From the NCBI RefSeq assembly GCF_000285515.1, contig NZ_HE610957.1, positions 594,858 through 658,857 of the forward strand: DNA of 64,000 bases, written 5' to 3'. The stretch comes from Paenibacillus senegalensis JC66. Lineage in GTDB: Bacteria; Bacillota; Bacilli; Paenibacillales; NBRC-103111. The notes under the pieces are model-generated. The model ran no database searches. It saw only the letters and a program-made list of their open reading frames with translations, and was not told where the DNA came from. This document shows, piece by piece, positions 17,168 through 27,082 of the stretch (the stretch's first letter is position 1; each line of letters starts with the position of its first letter). Made by a program: the position numbers and the translations under genes.

Positions 17168-17196
17168 AACTGCCAACCCGGCATAGGTCAACAGTT
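17168..17196 (-). terminator. Terminator after the zinc dehydrogenase
   Basis: An imperfect stem (AACTG...CAGTT outer, ACC/GGT inner) is followed on the minus strand by eight U residues, 38 nt downstream of the dehydrogenase stop codon. Confidence 0.6.
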
Positions 17197-17233
17197 AGAC
17201 TGACATTGCTCATTATTTGGAAAAGTTAACGCG

Positions 17234-18376
17234 CTACGGTTTCAAAACGACTTTGATGCAATCTTCTTCTTTATTATTAAATATTCTGTAACCATGCTCC
17301 GCATCATCGAGCGATAACCGGTGAGTAATCATATCTGTGGGATCGATCTCTCCGGCTTTAATCTGCCGATACAGCTCCGGCATATAATGAATTACCGGGG
17401 CCTGTCCCAGCTTCACGGTTATATTACGGCTAAACAAATCCCCTAGCGGAAACATATTGTAATTCAATCCGTATACCCCGGTTACCTGGATAGTTCCGCC
17501 CTTGCGCACAACATCAGCGGCCATACGAAAAGCACCCAGCCCCCCGCCCTGCAGCTTTAGGACGGTTTCGACCTTTTCCACCAACGTTTTTTTCGCATCA
17601 AGCCCGACGCAATCAATGACAACATCCGCTCCGCCCCCGGTCATTTCCTTTAAGTGATGATTCAGGTCATCCGTCTCCAAAAAATTAAAGGTTTCTACTC
17701 CGTTTGTCCGATGTGCATGAGCAAGACGGTAATTGACATAGTCGACGGCGATAACCCGTTTGGCTCCTTTTTGCCAAGCGAATTTTTGCGTCAGCAGCCC
17801 AACCGGCCCTGAGCCCAATACGATGACCGTATCATCGCCCTTAACTCCGCCGTTATCCACACTCCAGTAAGCAGTGGGCAAAATGTCCGAGAGAAACAGC
17901 AGCTGCTCATCCTCAAGCTCCGCATCCTCGGGCACTTTAAAAGGGATGAAATTTCCGTACGGAACCCTTAGCAATTCGGCCTGTCCCCCGGCATATCCGC
18001 CATACGTTTCGGAATAACCGAAATAGGCTCCCGTATCCCCATGCAAAAAATCATTGGTATTGTCGCACTGGCTTTCCAGCTCATGCTTGCAAAACCAGCA
18101 CTCACCACAGGCTACATTGAAAGGGATAATGACGCGATCCCCTTTTTTCACCCGTACTACATCCGGCCCAACCGCTTCCACAATCCCCATCGGCTCATGA
18201 CCTATGACGAAATCCTCGGGCATGTTTGGAACTTCGCCGTTGTATATATGCAGATCTGACCCGCAAATCGCTGTAGAGGTTATCCGCACGAGAACATCAT
18301 CCGGTTTAAGCAGCTTCGCATCCTCGACATGCTTTACCTTTACATTCTTCATCCCTTGATAAGTCAATGCCTTCAC
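17234..18376 (-). CDS. Zinc-dependent alcohol dehydrogenase, formaldehyde-dehydrogenase-like
   Basis: 380 aa medium-chain dehydrogenase. Catalytic zinc ligands lie in CGSDLHIY and GHEPMG; four structural-zinc cysteines lie in CGECWFCKHELESQC; the Rossmann motif is VLGSGPVGLL. The long insert (KTLVEKVETVLKLQGGGLGAF) is typical of glutathione-independent formaldehyde dehydrogenase-like enzymes. I choose GTG at 18376 because AAAAGGAGG lies 9 nt before it; an in-frame ATG at 18418 would place that site inside the gene. The natural substrate is not determined. Confidence 0.9.
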   Translation of the reverse strand: MKALTYQGMKNVKVKHVEDAKLLKPDDVLVRITSTAICGSDLHIYNGEVPNMPEDFVIGHEPMGIVEAVGPDVVRVKKGDRVIIPFNVACGECWFCKHELESQCDNTNDFLHGDTGAYFGYSETYGGYAGGQAELLRVPYGNFIPFKVPEDAELEDEQLLFLSDILPTAYWSVDNGGVKGDDTVIVLGSGPVGLLTQKFAWQKGAKRVIAVDYVNYRLAHAHRTNGVETFNFLETDDLNHHLKEMTGGGADVVIDCVGLDAKKTLVEKVETVLKLQGGGLGAFRMAADVVRKGGTIQVTGVYGLNYNMFPLGDLFSRNITVKLGQAPVIHYMPELYRQIKAGEIDPTDMITHRLSLDDAEHGYRIFNNKEEDCIKVVLKP

Positions 18377-18480
18377 CTGAGTTGACCTCCTTTTGTCCAT
18401 TAAGTCCATGGCGGCCAACTGACTGGCCCCGTCCCCATTAGAGTGGCTAGTCGGGCACCAGTTTATGCCTGAGCGGGCTG

Positions 18481-18518
18481 ATTCGTTTAACCCCCCTACA
18501 GGTTCGGGTCAAACGAAT
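18481..18518. other. Inverted repeat between ABC exporter and dehydrogenase
   Basis: ATTCGTTTAACCC (18481-18493) and GGGTCAAACGAAT (18506-18518) are complementary with one mismatch around a 12-nt loop. There is no U tract. It could stabilise the exporter mRNA 3' end or be an operator for the dehydrogenase. Confidence 0.5.
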
Positions 18519-18534
18519 GCTCCGTTTAGCCTAA

Positions 18535-20454
18535 TCATTCATTTTCATCCTGGAATTGATGCTTGACCAGTTTTCTGTAAAACGAATGCTCCTCCATCAG
18601 CTGCTCATGCGTCCCTGAACCACTCACTCTGCCATCTTCCATAACGACAATTTGGTCGGCATGCCGAATCGTCGATAACCGATGGGCAATAACGAGTGTG
18701 GTGCGTTCCTTCATCAGCTTTGCTAATGCCTCTTGGACGAGCTGCTCGGAAGCACTGTCCAGATGAGCGGTCGCTTCATCGAGCAGGAGCATATCGGGAT
18801 CGCGCAGGATTGCGCGGGCAATCGCAAGACGCTGTCTTTGCCCTCCCGAAAGCTTTACTCCTCTTTCTCCAACAGACGTATCCAGCCGCTGCGGCAGAGA
18901 AGCAATGAACGAAGTCAAGTTAGCTTGCTCAAGCGCATCGTCAATTTTCGATTCATCAACAGAGCCTAGACCGTACAGCAAATTATCTTTGATCGTACCT
19001 GCCATAACCGGACTTTCCTGGGACACATAGGCAATTTTGCTGCGCCACTTCTCCAATGGAATATCGGCTATTAACGTGTTCCCGTACCGGATTTCACCCG
19101 ATTGCGGTACATAAAATCGCTCAATTAACGAAAACAGCGTAGTCTTTCCCGTACCGCTGGGACCTACAAATGCTGTCGTTTGGCCGGAGCGCGCCGTAAA
19201 GCTTAAGTCTTGCAGAATGGGTCTGTCTTCCGAATAGGCGAAATGCACCCGGTCAAACGTTATGGATTGCCGAAAGGCCGTTACTTCAACAAGAGAAGAG
19301 CCAATTCGCTCCTTCTCCGGAAGGAACTCTTCGTCAGATATTTTTCCAGAGGATAATTCCTCAGACTGGGCCTGTCTTTTTGAGCCGACACTCGCAGCAA
19401 GCGTCTGCGCCTCCTCCTCCGGGAGCTCAAGCAGAATTTCCTGTACCCGTTCGGAGGCTCCCATCGCTTTTTGAAATTGCGTGAAAAAGCTTGCCAGCTG
19501 AGTAAAGGGCATAATGATCTGGAACATGTACAGCAAGATAGCTACTAGAGCTCCGGCGGTTAAAGTATTCTCTGCCACGCGGACACCCCCGTAACCGATC
19601 AGCAGCACCAAAATCAACAGCATTAAGGTCATGATTGCAGGCGAAACAATCGACTGAATCTTGGCTTCCTTCAGGCCAAAGCGAAACAAATTTTGTATCC
19701 TTGTGGCTCCCTGCTTATCCTCCACTCGTTCAGCAAGCGAAGATTTGACCAGCCGAATCTCCGTCAATACCCTGCCTAAATCTCCTTGAAACTGTGCAGT
19801 TTCCTCCTGCATGGATTTGGAAATAGCGAACATTTTAGCGCCAAGCGGCCATAAAATGAGCAGGGCAACTGGTACCGAAAGCAGCATCAGCAGCGTCATT
19901 TTCCAATCAATCACCAGAAGGAGAATGAGTGCTCCGATAATGGAAGTCAGCCCTGAGACAAACGGAATGACCTGAAGCGTTATAAAGTCTTTAATGACAT
20001 TGGTGTCATGAGTCACTCGACTCATCGTTTCTCCTGAAGTAAATCTGTCGAAGTACGGAACCGGCAAACGCAGCACCCGCTGCCACAAACGTCTACGCAA
20101 ACCGGCTATAATATACTGCCCTACATAGCTCATTCCGTAATAAGAAACCCCGGAGAACAGAGCCTGTGCAACAAATACAAGGACAAGCCAGACGATCGTA
20201 GCCCCTTGCAGGCCGGCACTAGATAATTGATCAACCAGATTCATGGTTAGCATCGGAATTAATAGCGATAATATAGTTTCACCAAGCCCCAATATCAGAG
20301 CTGCAACAATGATCCAGGCAGCTGGCCGATGCCCGGCAACCATGCGCAGGAACGATTTCCAGCCGAGAGATGAGCTTACTCGCTCTGTCGACTTTGCTTC
20401 GCTTCCCGGCTTCGGAACTGCAGTCTCTTTACCATACCCAACGGCTCTCTCCAA
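18535..20454 (-). CDS. ABC-type multidrug exporter, fused permease/ATPase
   Basis: About 639 aa: six membrane segments in the N-terminal ~320 residues (ABC type I exporter fold), then an ATPase with Walker A GPSGTGKTT, Q-loop YVSQESP, signature KLSGGQRQRLAIARA and Walker B MLLLDEATAHLD. An unusual Ser/Glu-rich linker of about 60 residues separates the two. The TTG at 20454 is chosen because AGGAGGGG lies 8 nt upstream; the longer frame from 20556 would overlap the MerR gene. It works as a homo- or heterodimer at the membrane and is probably induced by the adjacent MerR protein. Confidence 0.9.
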   Translation of the reverse strand: MERAVGYGKETAVPKPGSEAKSTERVSSSLGWKSFLRMVAGHRPAAWIIVAALILGLGETILSLLIPMLTMNLVDQLSSAGLQGATIVWLVLVFVAQALFSGVSYYGMSYVGQYIIAGLRRRLWQRVLRLPVPYFDRFTSGETMSRVTHDTNVIKDFITLQVIPFVSGLTSIIGALILLLVIDWKMTLLMLLSVPVALLILWPLGAKMFAISKSMQEETAQFQGDLGRVLTEIRLVKSSLAERVEDKQGATRIQNLFRFGLKEAKIQSIVSPAIMTLMLLILVLLIGYGGVRVAENTLTAGALVAILLYMFQIIMPFTQLASFFTQFQKAMGASERVQEILLELPEEEAQTLAASVGSKRQAQSEELSSGKISDEEFLPEKERIGSSLVEVTAFRQSITFDRVHFAYSEDRPILQDLSFTARSGQTTAFVGPSGTGKTTLFSLIERFYVPQSGEIRYGNTLIADIPLEKWRSKIAYVSQESPVMAGTIKDNLLYGLGSVDESKIDDALEQANLTSFIASLPQRLDTSVGERGVKLSGGQRQRLAIARAILRDPDMLLLDEATAHLDSASEQLVQEALAKLMKERTTLVIAHRLSTIRHADQIVVMEDGRVSGSGTHEQLMEEHSFYRKLVKHQFQDENE

Positions 20455-20521
20455 ATAAACTCCCCTCCTAAGTTCTTTTTTTCTGCAAAATTTCTGGCCG
20501 AGGCCAAATCCCCTTATCCCC

Positions 20522-21370
20522 TTATCCCTGGCCTTCATTTTTGTTGTCTGATTCAACAGTCAGCAGCAGCTGAAACTGCTCGTCATGCTCCAGTTGTTTA
20601 AAGACCTCTGACAAAAACTGTTCTTCTTCCGGTGAAAATCCACTGGGAAACAAAAACGGGTCAAGCTGCTCGTCCGGGTTGTCTCCCTCTTGAACTAACG
20701 GATGCTGAAAAAGCTGTTGGAACGCGCCATTCGGTAAAATCTCCGATATTAACTGCACTATTTCCAAAGCCTTCTCGGATACAAGGGGATCGTCCGGTTG
20801 GCGGTCCTCACGGCGATATCTCAGCAGTTCTCCTAATAGACCAGCCATTTTCCGGTCGTACATCAATCTCTCCGGAGATTGCGGGTCCAGAAACAATCCA
20901 TCGATGATTTCATTCGGTAATATTTGGGAGAGCCAGCGCTTCTGGTCTTCTTCATGCTGAATCGAATGGATTAAGGCCAGCAGCAAATCATTGCTGTAGT
21001 CATGTGACTCGGGAACAAGATTGAGGAGATGATCGACCGTATCAATCATATGCTCCAGCTTTTGCTTTTTCTGTTTTAACAGCTGCGACTGGTTAGCCAA
21101 GGTTTCGGTCAACGATTCCTCCGAATTGTTCAACAACCGCCCGATTTCTTCAAGCGAAAACCCAAGGAACTTGTAGGTTAATATTTTTTGCAGCTGGAAC
21201 AAATCCTGCTGAGTATACAGACGATGCCCTTGTGAGTTATAGGCTGTCGGCTTGAGCAAACCCTTCCGGTCATAAAATCGCAAGGTTCTTTCCGTAACGG
21301 AAGTCAGCTTGGCAAACTCACCTATGGAATACCGCGCCTCTACGGGACCATGATCAACATTTTGATTCAA
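20522..21370 (-). CDS. MerR family transcriptional regulator with long effector domain
   Basis: About 282 aa. A MerR winged helix lies near residues 15-85 (YSIGEFAKLTSVTERTLRFYDRKGLLKP), then a coiled coil (about 90-130) and a C-terminal helical domain of the TipA-S-like drug-binding size. I prefer a TTG at 21370 with AAAGGA 8 nt before it; a TTG at 21394 is also open. Its promoter has the 19-bp spacer and internal palindrome typical of MerR control, and the ABC exporter follows directly, so a drug-sensing efflux operon is likely. Confidence 0.87.
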   Translation of the reverse strand: MNQNVDHGPVEARYSIGEFAKLTSVTERTLRFYDRKGLLKPTAYNSQGHRLYTQQDLFQLQKILTYKFLGFSLEEIGRLLNNSEESLTETLANQSQLLKQKKQKLEHMIDTVDHLLNLVPESHDYSNDLLLALIHSIQHEEDQKRWLSQILPNEIIDGLFLDPQSPERLMYDRKMAGLLGELLRYRREDRQPDDPLVSEKALEIVQLISEILPNGAFQQLFQHPLVQEGDNPDEQLDPFLFPSGFSPEEEQFLSEVFKQLEHDEQFQLLLTVESDNKNEGQG

Positions 21371-21423
21371 AGGAACACTTCCTTTCGCAGACAAAAACTT
21401 CTACACCGATCGGTTCATCTCAA

Positions 21424-21454
21424 ATTATATCGCTTGACGTTACGTCAAGCGCAA
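21424..21454 (-). promoter_or_regulatory. MerR-type promoter, 19-bp spacer with perfect palindrome
   Basis: TTGCGC (21454-21449) and TATAAT (21429-21424) are separated by 19 nt. The region 21431-21451 is a perfect inverted repeat, CGCTTGACGT-T-ACGTCAAGCG. Overlong spacers untwisted by MerR proteins are established for the family. It lies directly upstream of the merR-exporter pair. Confidence 0.8.
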
Positions 21455-21595
21455 CCCTCTATTGGCTAAAGATTTTCTAAAGACAATTTTCTAGAAATGA
21501 TCTTGAAAAAAATGGCCCCGAAGCAGCTGCGGCTATCCAAAGTCACTAGCTGCCAAGAGGCACGATAAAAGTGAAATTTTTAAGATCGTAAATTG

Positions 21596-22156
21596 CTATT
21601 CTTGAGCAGGCCGCCGCTCTTCCCATTCCTCACGAAGCATTCCCATTTTGATCGAATCATACAGCTGACCCTCAACCAGCAGACATTGGCGAATCCGGCC
21701 TTCAAGTTTCATTCCGAGCTTCTCCGCGCATCTCATCATTCTTTCATTTCCCGACCAGGTAGTCAGCCCTACCCGGACAATAGGCAGATGAGCAAATAAA
21801 TATTCGATCCATAAGCTCAAAGCTTCTGTCCCGTAGCCTTGCCCCCAATATTCAGGTCGGTATATAGCCGCGCCCACTTCAAGCCAATAGGATTCGGCGT
21901 GCTGCCAATAGTAAACCACGGTCCCTACTGTTTCATGATTAATTTGGATCAGCAGAACCGGCGGAATTTTTTCCTCAGCCAGCCGGCTATGCAGTTGCCG
22001 GGAGAATTTCTCCAGGCTTACGTTTTCCAGGCGATTATAAGGGGCATCCCAACGCTTCCACTCCGGATCTTCTTCCGCACAAATCAAAGAATGGAGGAGC
22101 TCATGATCGCCCGCATCCACGCTTTTCAGCCAAACACGATGTCCTTTAATGATCAT
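21596..22156 (-). CDS. GNAT N-acetyltransferase, RimJ/RimL type
   Basis: 186 aa. The fold's acetyl-CoA loop is seen as YRPEYWGQGYGTEAL (about residues 97-111), followed by RVGLTTWSGNERMMRCAEKLGM, the typical end of a RimJ/RimL-like domain. GGAG precedes the ATG. Such enzymes acetylate protein N-termini, amino acids or small amines; nothing here shows which. It seems to be transcribed alone. Confidence 0.85.
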   Translation of the reverse strand: MIIKGHRVWLKSVDAGDHELLHSLICAEEDPEWKRWDAPYNRLENVSLEKFSRQLHSRLAEEKIPPVLLIQINHETVGTVVYYWQHAESYWLEVGAAIYRPEYWGQGYGTEALSLWIEYLFAHLPIVRVGLTTWSGNERMMRCAEKLGMKLEGRIRQCLLVEGQLYDSIKMGMLREEWEERRPAQE

Positions 22157-22613
22157 TGCCGATTCTCCTCCGTATCGCAGTTTGCTCTAGGTTTACACAG
22201 ATGTTACTCATTTATCCAGCGATATAAAGTAACCATGCACTTTCCATACTCCTACTGTACTTCTTCTGATACTTCTTCAGTACTTCTTCAACACTCCACT
22301 AGTAAAGTTAGACTGGGCATGCTTACCGTTCTATCCTGCATCTTCCTCAATACATTTAGAATATCCCATGTATTGTTTAACCAAGTTTGACAGTCGGGTG
22401 TAGCTTTCCCATAAACCGCTTGAGAAAATGATAAAATGATTGTCATTCCTATTTAGGGACATTTTAAAGACTTGTCTCAATTATTTGTTCCAGCTAAAAT
22501 TACGTAGTAATGAAAGCGCTGTTTTTAGCCTTTGCGGTTAGGCAGTATTTTATCAAACTGTTTTGCTGTTTTTAACCATGCTTTTATTATGTATACCAAG
22601 GAGGACTACTACT
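22157..22613. promoter_or_regulatory. Upstream region of the NRAMP-like gene with operator-like palindromes
   Basis: No gene is visible. TGATAAAATGATTGTCATTC near 22429-22448 contains the perfect palindrome AATGA-TTG-TCATT (22435-22447) and resembles metal-regulator boxes of the Fur family. A second palindrome ATTAC-GTA-GTAAT lies at 22499-22511. At 22250-22300 there is a short ACTTCTTC direct repeat. Metal control of the downstream transporter is inferred only. Confidence 0.4.
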
Positions 22614-23849
22614 ATGAAAACACCATCACCCAACCTAAATCCCACCGACAGCGGAAATACCAAAGGCTGGTTTAAAACCCTCGGACCATCCTTAATTACG
22701 GCCGCTCTCGTCTTGGGTCCGGGCAGCATTACTTTAAATTCTCGGATAGGCAGCCTGTACAGTTACGACCTGCTGTGGGTACTGGTTCTGTCTGTCTGTT
22801 TCATGCTTATCTTCACTGAAATGAGTGCGCGGATTGGAATGGCTACGGATAAATCGCTGCTGACCCTTATTCGAGAGAAGTGGGGAAAAACAGCAGCGTT
22901 CCTGATCGGGCTTGGAGCGTTTCTCGTAACCGCTTCGTTTCAAGCTGGCAATGCTATCGCCTCCGGGCTGGCCATAGCTGACCTGACGGGCACCTCCATC
23001 TCCTTCTGGATAATCTTGACGACATTACTAGGGATGCTTCTATTGTTTACCCGAAATTTCTATCAGGTGCTGGAAAAAGTCATGCTTGTCATGGTCGCCT
23101 TAATGATCATTTCATTTTTAGTTACTCTCTTGATTGTAAAACCTAGTCTGAGCGGCATCGTGTCGGGCCTGGTTCCATCCATTCCTGAAGGGTCGCTTGT
23201 GCTGGTCATTTCTTTAACCGCTACTACCTTCAGCGTCGTCGGAGCTTTCTACCAGTCCTACCTCGTCCGGGAAAAGGGGTTGCGGAAAGAAAATCTTAAA
23301 GCCGGTGTGCGAGAAAGCTTTACGGGCATTATCATACTCGGATTTATCTCCTCGATGATTATGATCAGCTCGGCTGCCGTGTTGTTCCCTCAAGGCATCC
23401 AAGTCCAATCGGCTGGCGATATGGGAAAGGCGCTTGAGCCTACATTCGGAAGCTGGGCCAACATTGTATTCATTATCGGCTTATTCGGGGCCTCTTTCTC
23501 TTCTTTAACCGGAAATGCTACGATCGGCGGCGCTTTGCTGTCCGATTCCTTAGGGCTGGGAAGCAAGCTGAGTGACCGTCCGGTGCGGATCTGCATTCTG
23601 CTCGTTATGGCTATCGGTGCCGTAGTCTCGCTGGCCTTCGGTCAGGTACCGCTAGAGCTCATAACGTTCGCCCAAGCCGTAACTATATTCGTTGTTCCGG
23701 GCATCGGTATCGCCATGATCGTAGTATCGAATGACAAGGCGGCAATGGGCACCTTAAAAAATTCGGTTAACCGCAACATATTGACGATCATCGCTTTGGC
23801 CGTTCTGATCGTCCTTGCCTTCAACAATTTGAAAAACATCTTCCTTTGA
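22614..23849 (+). CDS. NRAMP-related divalent metal transporter
   Basis: 411 aa with about eleven membrane segments and an NRAMP-type fold (LGPSLITAALVLGPGSIT in the first segment). The canonical metal-binding DPGN of helix 1 reads GPGS, and the MPH motif of helix 6 is absent (that region reads TFSVVGAFYQSYLVREKG). It therefore belongs to a divergent branch, possibly with different ion selectivity. The ATG at 22614 has AAGGAGG upstream; the longer frame from 22563 does not. Confidence 0.8.
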   Translation: MKTPSPNLNPTDSGNTKGWFKTLGPSLITAALVLGPGSITLNSRIGSLYSYDLLWVLVLSVCFMLIFTEMSARIGMATDKSLLTLIREKWGKTAAFLIGLGAFLVTASFQAGNAIASGLAIADLTGTSISFWIILTTLLGMLLLFTRNFYQVLEKVMLVMVALMIISFLVTLLIVKPSLSGIVSGLVPSIPEGSLVLVISLTATTFSVVGAFYQSYLVREKGLRKENLKAGVRESFTGIIILGFISSMIMISSAAVLFPQGIQVQSAGDMGKALEPTFGSWANIVFIIGLFGASFSSLTGNATIGGALLSDSLGLGSKLSDRPVRICILLVMAIGAVVSLAFGQVPLELITFAQAVTIFVVPGIGIAMIVVSNDKAAMGTLKNSVNRNILTIIALAVLIVLAFNNLKNIFL

Positions 23850-23955
23850 ACCTCCGCTCGAGGTTCGTCCCCGGGGCGCTTGCACTCCGCTCGCGGTTCG
23901 CTCAGTTGCAGGCTATCCTAAAATCTCATTTCCGGGTAAATGGGCACCGAAATTA

Positions 23956-24003
23956 AAACCCCAAGAATGTTGATATTACCAAGCATTCTTGGGGTGTTTT
24001 TAG
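23956..24003. terminator. Bidirectional terminator between transporter and fumarase
   Basis: AAACCCCAAGAATG pairs with CATTCTTGGGGTGTTT around a 14-nt loop, with T runs on both strands. It separates the plus-strand transporter from the convergent fumC. A short duplicated CTCCGCTCG motif lies just before it at 23852-23905. Confidence 0.8.
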
Positions 24004-24142
24004 ATATCCGGCTGAATTGCCACTTTACGGATAGCCCGATATTTTTGACCTGTATTCTTATCAGACGTCTACATGCATGCCATACCCATGTCCCCGTCTG
24101 CGGTCAGCGCTGGATAGTTGCTGCACACATTGGGAATCGATG

Positions 24143-25531
24143 TCACTCCTTCGGATGAATCATTAGCTCAGGGCGTACGACTTCATCGAATTGCTCTGCT
24201 GTCAAGTAACCGCTGCGGACAGCAGCTTCCTTCAGTGTCAAGCCTTCTTTATGCGCAGATTTGGCAATAGCCGCCGCTTTTTCGTATCCAATATGCGGAT
24301 TCAATGCGGTTACCAGCATTAAGGATTGGTTAAGATGCTTCTGGATTACTTCATGATTCGGCTCGATACCTACTGCGCAGTTGCGGTTGAACGACTCCAT
24401 CCCATCAGCAAGCAGTCTGACGGATTGAAGGAAATTGTAGATGATAACCGGTTTAAACACGTTAAGCTCAAAATTTCCCTGGCTCGCCGCAAAGCCGATA
24501 ACGGCATCAGCCCCCATAACCTGGCAGGCTACCATCGTCAAGGCTTCGCTTTGCGTCGGATTAACCTTGCCCGGCATAATCGAGCTGCCCGGCTCATTCT
24601 CGGGGATGATCAATTCGCCGATGCCGCAGCGGGGGCCGCTTGCCAGCCAGCGCACATCGTTGGCGATTTTCATAAGGTTAGCTGCCAGCGCCTTGATCGC
24701 GCCATGAGCATAAACGATCTGGTCATGGCTCGTTAACCCGTGGAATTTATTCTCGGCGGACACAAATTTACTGCCGGTTTCTTTCGTTATTTCCTCGCTT
24801 ACCGCCTCACCGAATTTAGGATGGGCATTCAGTCCGGTCCCTACCGCTGTGCCTCCAATCGCTAGCTCGCGCACTCCTTCCAGGCTCTGCCGGATCATCT
24901 CTTCTGTTTTGTCCAGCATTGTTCTCCAGCCGCTAATTTCCTGTCCTAGCGTTAAAGGTGTTGCGTCCTGCAAGTGCGTACGGCCGATTTTCACAATATC
25001 GGCGAATTGCTTCTCTTTATCGAGAAGCGTTCCTTTCAGCTCGGCAAGTGCAGGAAGCAGACGGCTTTCTACTGCTAGAACAGCTGCCACATGCATAGCC
25101 GTCGGGAATGTATCGTTAGAGCTCTGCGAACGGTTCACATCATCATTAGGATGGATGCGTTCAGTGCTACCTTTTTGAGCGAGCTTGTCCGAAGCAAGTC
25201 GCGCAATCACTTCATTCGCGTTCATGTTGGATTGCGTGCCACTCCCCGTTTGCCATACTACAAGCGGAAACTCATCATCCCACTTGCCTTCAATAACTTC
25301 AGTAGCCGCTTCCGCAATCGCTTCCGCTTTATCTTTATCGAGCTTGCCCAGCTTATGGTTGGCCAGCGCTGCCGCTTTCTTCAGAACCGCAAAAGCGCGC
25401 ACTACCTCGATAGGCATTTTTTCGGTTCCAATTTTAAAATTCTCGCTGCTTCTTTGGGTTTGTGCGCCCCAAAGCCTGTCCGCAGGGACCTTTATTTCCC
25501 CCATTGTATCCTTCTCAATTCTAAATTCCAT
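24143..25531 (-). CDS. fumC: Class II fumarate hydratase
   Basis: 462 aa, the family length. It interconverts fumarate and L-malate in the TCA cycle as a cytosolic homotetramer. Signature motifs are [37 protein letters not shown] and the catalytic loop [18 protein letters not shown] precedes the ATG. It stands alone, with a terminator downstream and a featureless 380-bp upstream region. Confidence 0.96.
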   Translation of the reverse strand: MEFRIEKDTMGEIKVPADRLWGAQTQRSSENFKIGTEKMPIEVVRAFAVLKKAAALANHKLGKLDKDKAEAIAEAATEVIEGKWDDEFPLVVWQTGSGTQSNMNANEVIARLASDKLAQKGSTERIHPNDDVNRSQSSNDTFPTAMHVAAVLAVESRLLPALAELKGTLLDKEKQFADIVKIGRTHLQDATPLTLGQEISGWRTMLDKTEEMIRQSLEGVRELAIGGTAVGTGLNAHPKFGEAVSEEITKETGSKFVSAENKFHGLTSHDQIVYAHGAIKALAANLMKIANDVRWLASGPRCGIGELIIPENEPGSSIMPGKVNPTQSEALTMVACQVMGADAVIGFAASQGNFELNVFKPVIIYNFLQSVRLLADGMESFNRNCAVGIEPNHEVIQKHLNQSLMLVTALNPHIGYEKAAAIAKSAHKEGLTLKEAAVRSGYLTAEQFDEVVRPELMIHPKE

Positions 25532-25910
25532 CCCGTAATCCTCCTTAACTTAACTGCTATTCATTTCATTTTCTGTACGTTTCGTCGAAGCACAGGCGGC
25601 TTCATAAGTTGTCTTCTGTATTAGTTTACCTCTAGATCGCGCAACTCTCAACATTAGCCCGTAACTTTACAGCAAATTTAGCTCTGAGCAATCAAGTTAG
25701 AGCAAGGAACAACCATTGATATAAATGTAAGATTACCTCACTCAATAATGTCAGAAACAAAAAAATACCTTACACAATTATTCCTTTTTTAGCAGATCAG
25801 GATTATAATCAAAGAAAAAATGTAATGGAATAGGGAATTCAATCCGGAACCATCAAATACATGTTAGTTTTTGTTACAAATTCCAATTAATTCGAAGGGG
25901 GATTCAGAGC
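25532..25910. other. Intergenic region without recognised features
   Basis: This AT-rich stretch separates divergently transcribed fumC and the exporter gene and must contain both promoters. I see no convincing hairpin, repeat or operator. Confidence 0.4.
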
Positions 25911-26942
25911 ATGATCGGTTTTCGGGTTATTAAAACAGCAATCGCAATTGGAATCAGCATCTGGATTGCCCGTCTGCTTCATTTGGATCCGGCGCATTTT
26001 GCCGGGGTCATCTCGATGCTCGCCGTCCAGCCCTCGGTGTACCGTTCTTTGCGCCACACACTGTCGCATATTGCCAGCGCCTTGTTTGCTGCCATTTTGG
26101 GTATTTCCGTCGCCCTGCTGCTTGGCAGCTACTCTATTTTAATCGCGCTCGTTTGTCTAGTCGTTATGGCAATCCACGTCCGCTTACGCAATACCGCCTC
26201 TCTAACGCTGGCTGTCATTATTGCGATCAATACGATGGGAACCGCCGATATCCTGTCAGGCAGCGCGGCCTATCACCAATTCCTGCTTGTGCTGGTTGGC
26301 ATGACGGTTGGCACAATGGTCAATATGCTGCGTAAACCGGTTCACCGGGAAAGAGAAGAAGTGCTGCTGGCCAAATCAGAAAATATGCTGCGCACCCTGC
26401 TCTACTATATTCAGCTCGATCTGCAGGCCAAACGGATGACGCCCTACAAGCCTCAAATGAGACAACAAATTGACGAAGTCCGCACCTATATTGAAAAGGG
26501 CAAGGAAATCGCCCAATTGGTCAACGAGGACAAATGGCTGGGCAAGCAGGCGGGCAATGATCCCGGCTTTATGTTTACTACCTATGAAACCATGGTCGAG
26601 AGGGTTCGCGATTTGATCAAGGCGTTACAAAAAGCTGACCTGGAACACAATGAAGCAAAAAGGCTAATTCGTGCTGTAGGACTCGTAATCAAAGTACAGG
26701 AAAGATCGGTACAAGGACAAAAGACGCATTTGAGCTGGGTTATGGAAACGTTAAAGCCTGATGTGGAAGCATGTGGAACGGACACAACCGCTTTGCATAA
26801 GCTCTTTCCCTATTATCAAGCCTACGAGGCATTGAGCGATTATTTGAAGGAATTTATAGAAACACCAAAGGCTGTTTTCACCTGCAAAACTGACGACTTC
26901 GTCGAGATGCCCGCGGTCCGGCCGGTTCGCGCTGTCCGATAA
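25911..26942 (+). CDS. Aromatic acid exporter family (DUF939/YqjA-like) membrane protein
   Basis: 343 aa. The N-terminal ~140 residues hold about four membrane helices (GFRVIKTAIAIGISIWIARLL at the start, then AGVISMLAVQPSVYRSL), the pattern of the ArAE_1/DUF939 family. The C-terminal ~200 residues are soluble and helix-rich, probably cytoplasmic. AAGGGGG precedes the ATG. Family members are linked to export of aromatic acids, but no substrate can be named. A clear terminator follows. Confidence 0.83.
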   Translation: MIGFRVIKTAIAIGISIWIARLLHLDPAHFAGVISMLAVQPSVYRSLRHTLSHIASALFAAILGISVALLLGSYSILIALVCLVVMAIHVRLRNTASLTLAVIIAINTMGTADILSGSAAYHQFLLVLVGMTVGTMVNMLRKPVHREREEVLLAKSENMLRTLLYYIQLDLQAKRMTPYKPQMRQQIDEVRTYIEKGKEIAQLVNEDKWLGKQAGNDPGFMFTTYETMVERVRDLIKALQKADLEHNEAKRLIRAVGLVIKVQERSVQGQKTHLSWVMETLKPDVEACGTDTTALHKLFPYYQAYEALSDYLKEFIETPKAVFTCKTDDFVEMPAVRPVRAVR

Positions 26943-27008
26943 CATAACCTTCTCTTGCTTGCCGCACACGAAATAGGTCCGCCGAACACTCTCCTATTTA
27001 TATAAGAA

Positions 27009-27046
27009 GACCGCATCTCCACTCCAGAGTGAAGATGCGGTCATGT
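27009..27046 (+). terminator. Terminator after the aromatic acid exporter gene
   Basis: GACCGCATCT (27009-27018) pairs with AGATGCGGTC (27033-27042), then ATGTTTTC. It lies 67 nt after the plus-strand stop codon. Confidence 0.8.
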
Positions 27047-27082
27047 TTTCACAGCTCTCTGCCGCCGAAATGAGCGGCTTGC

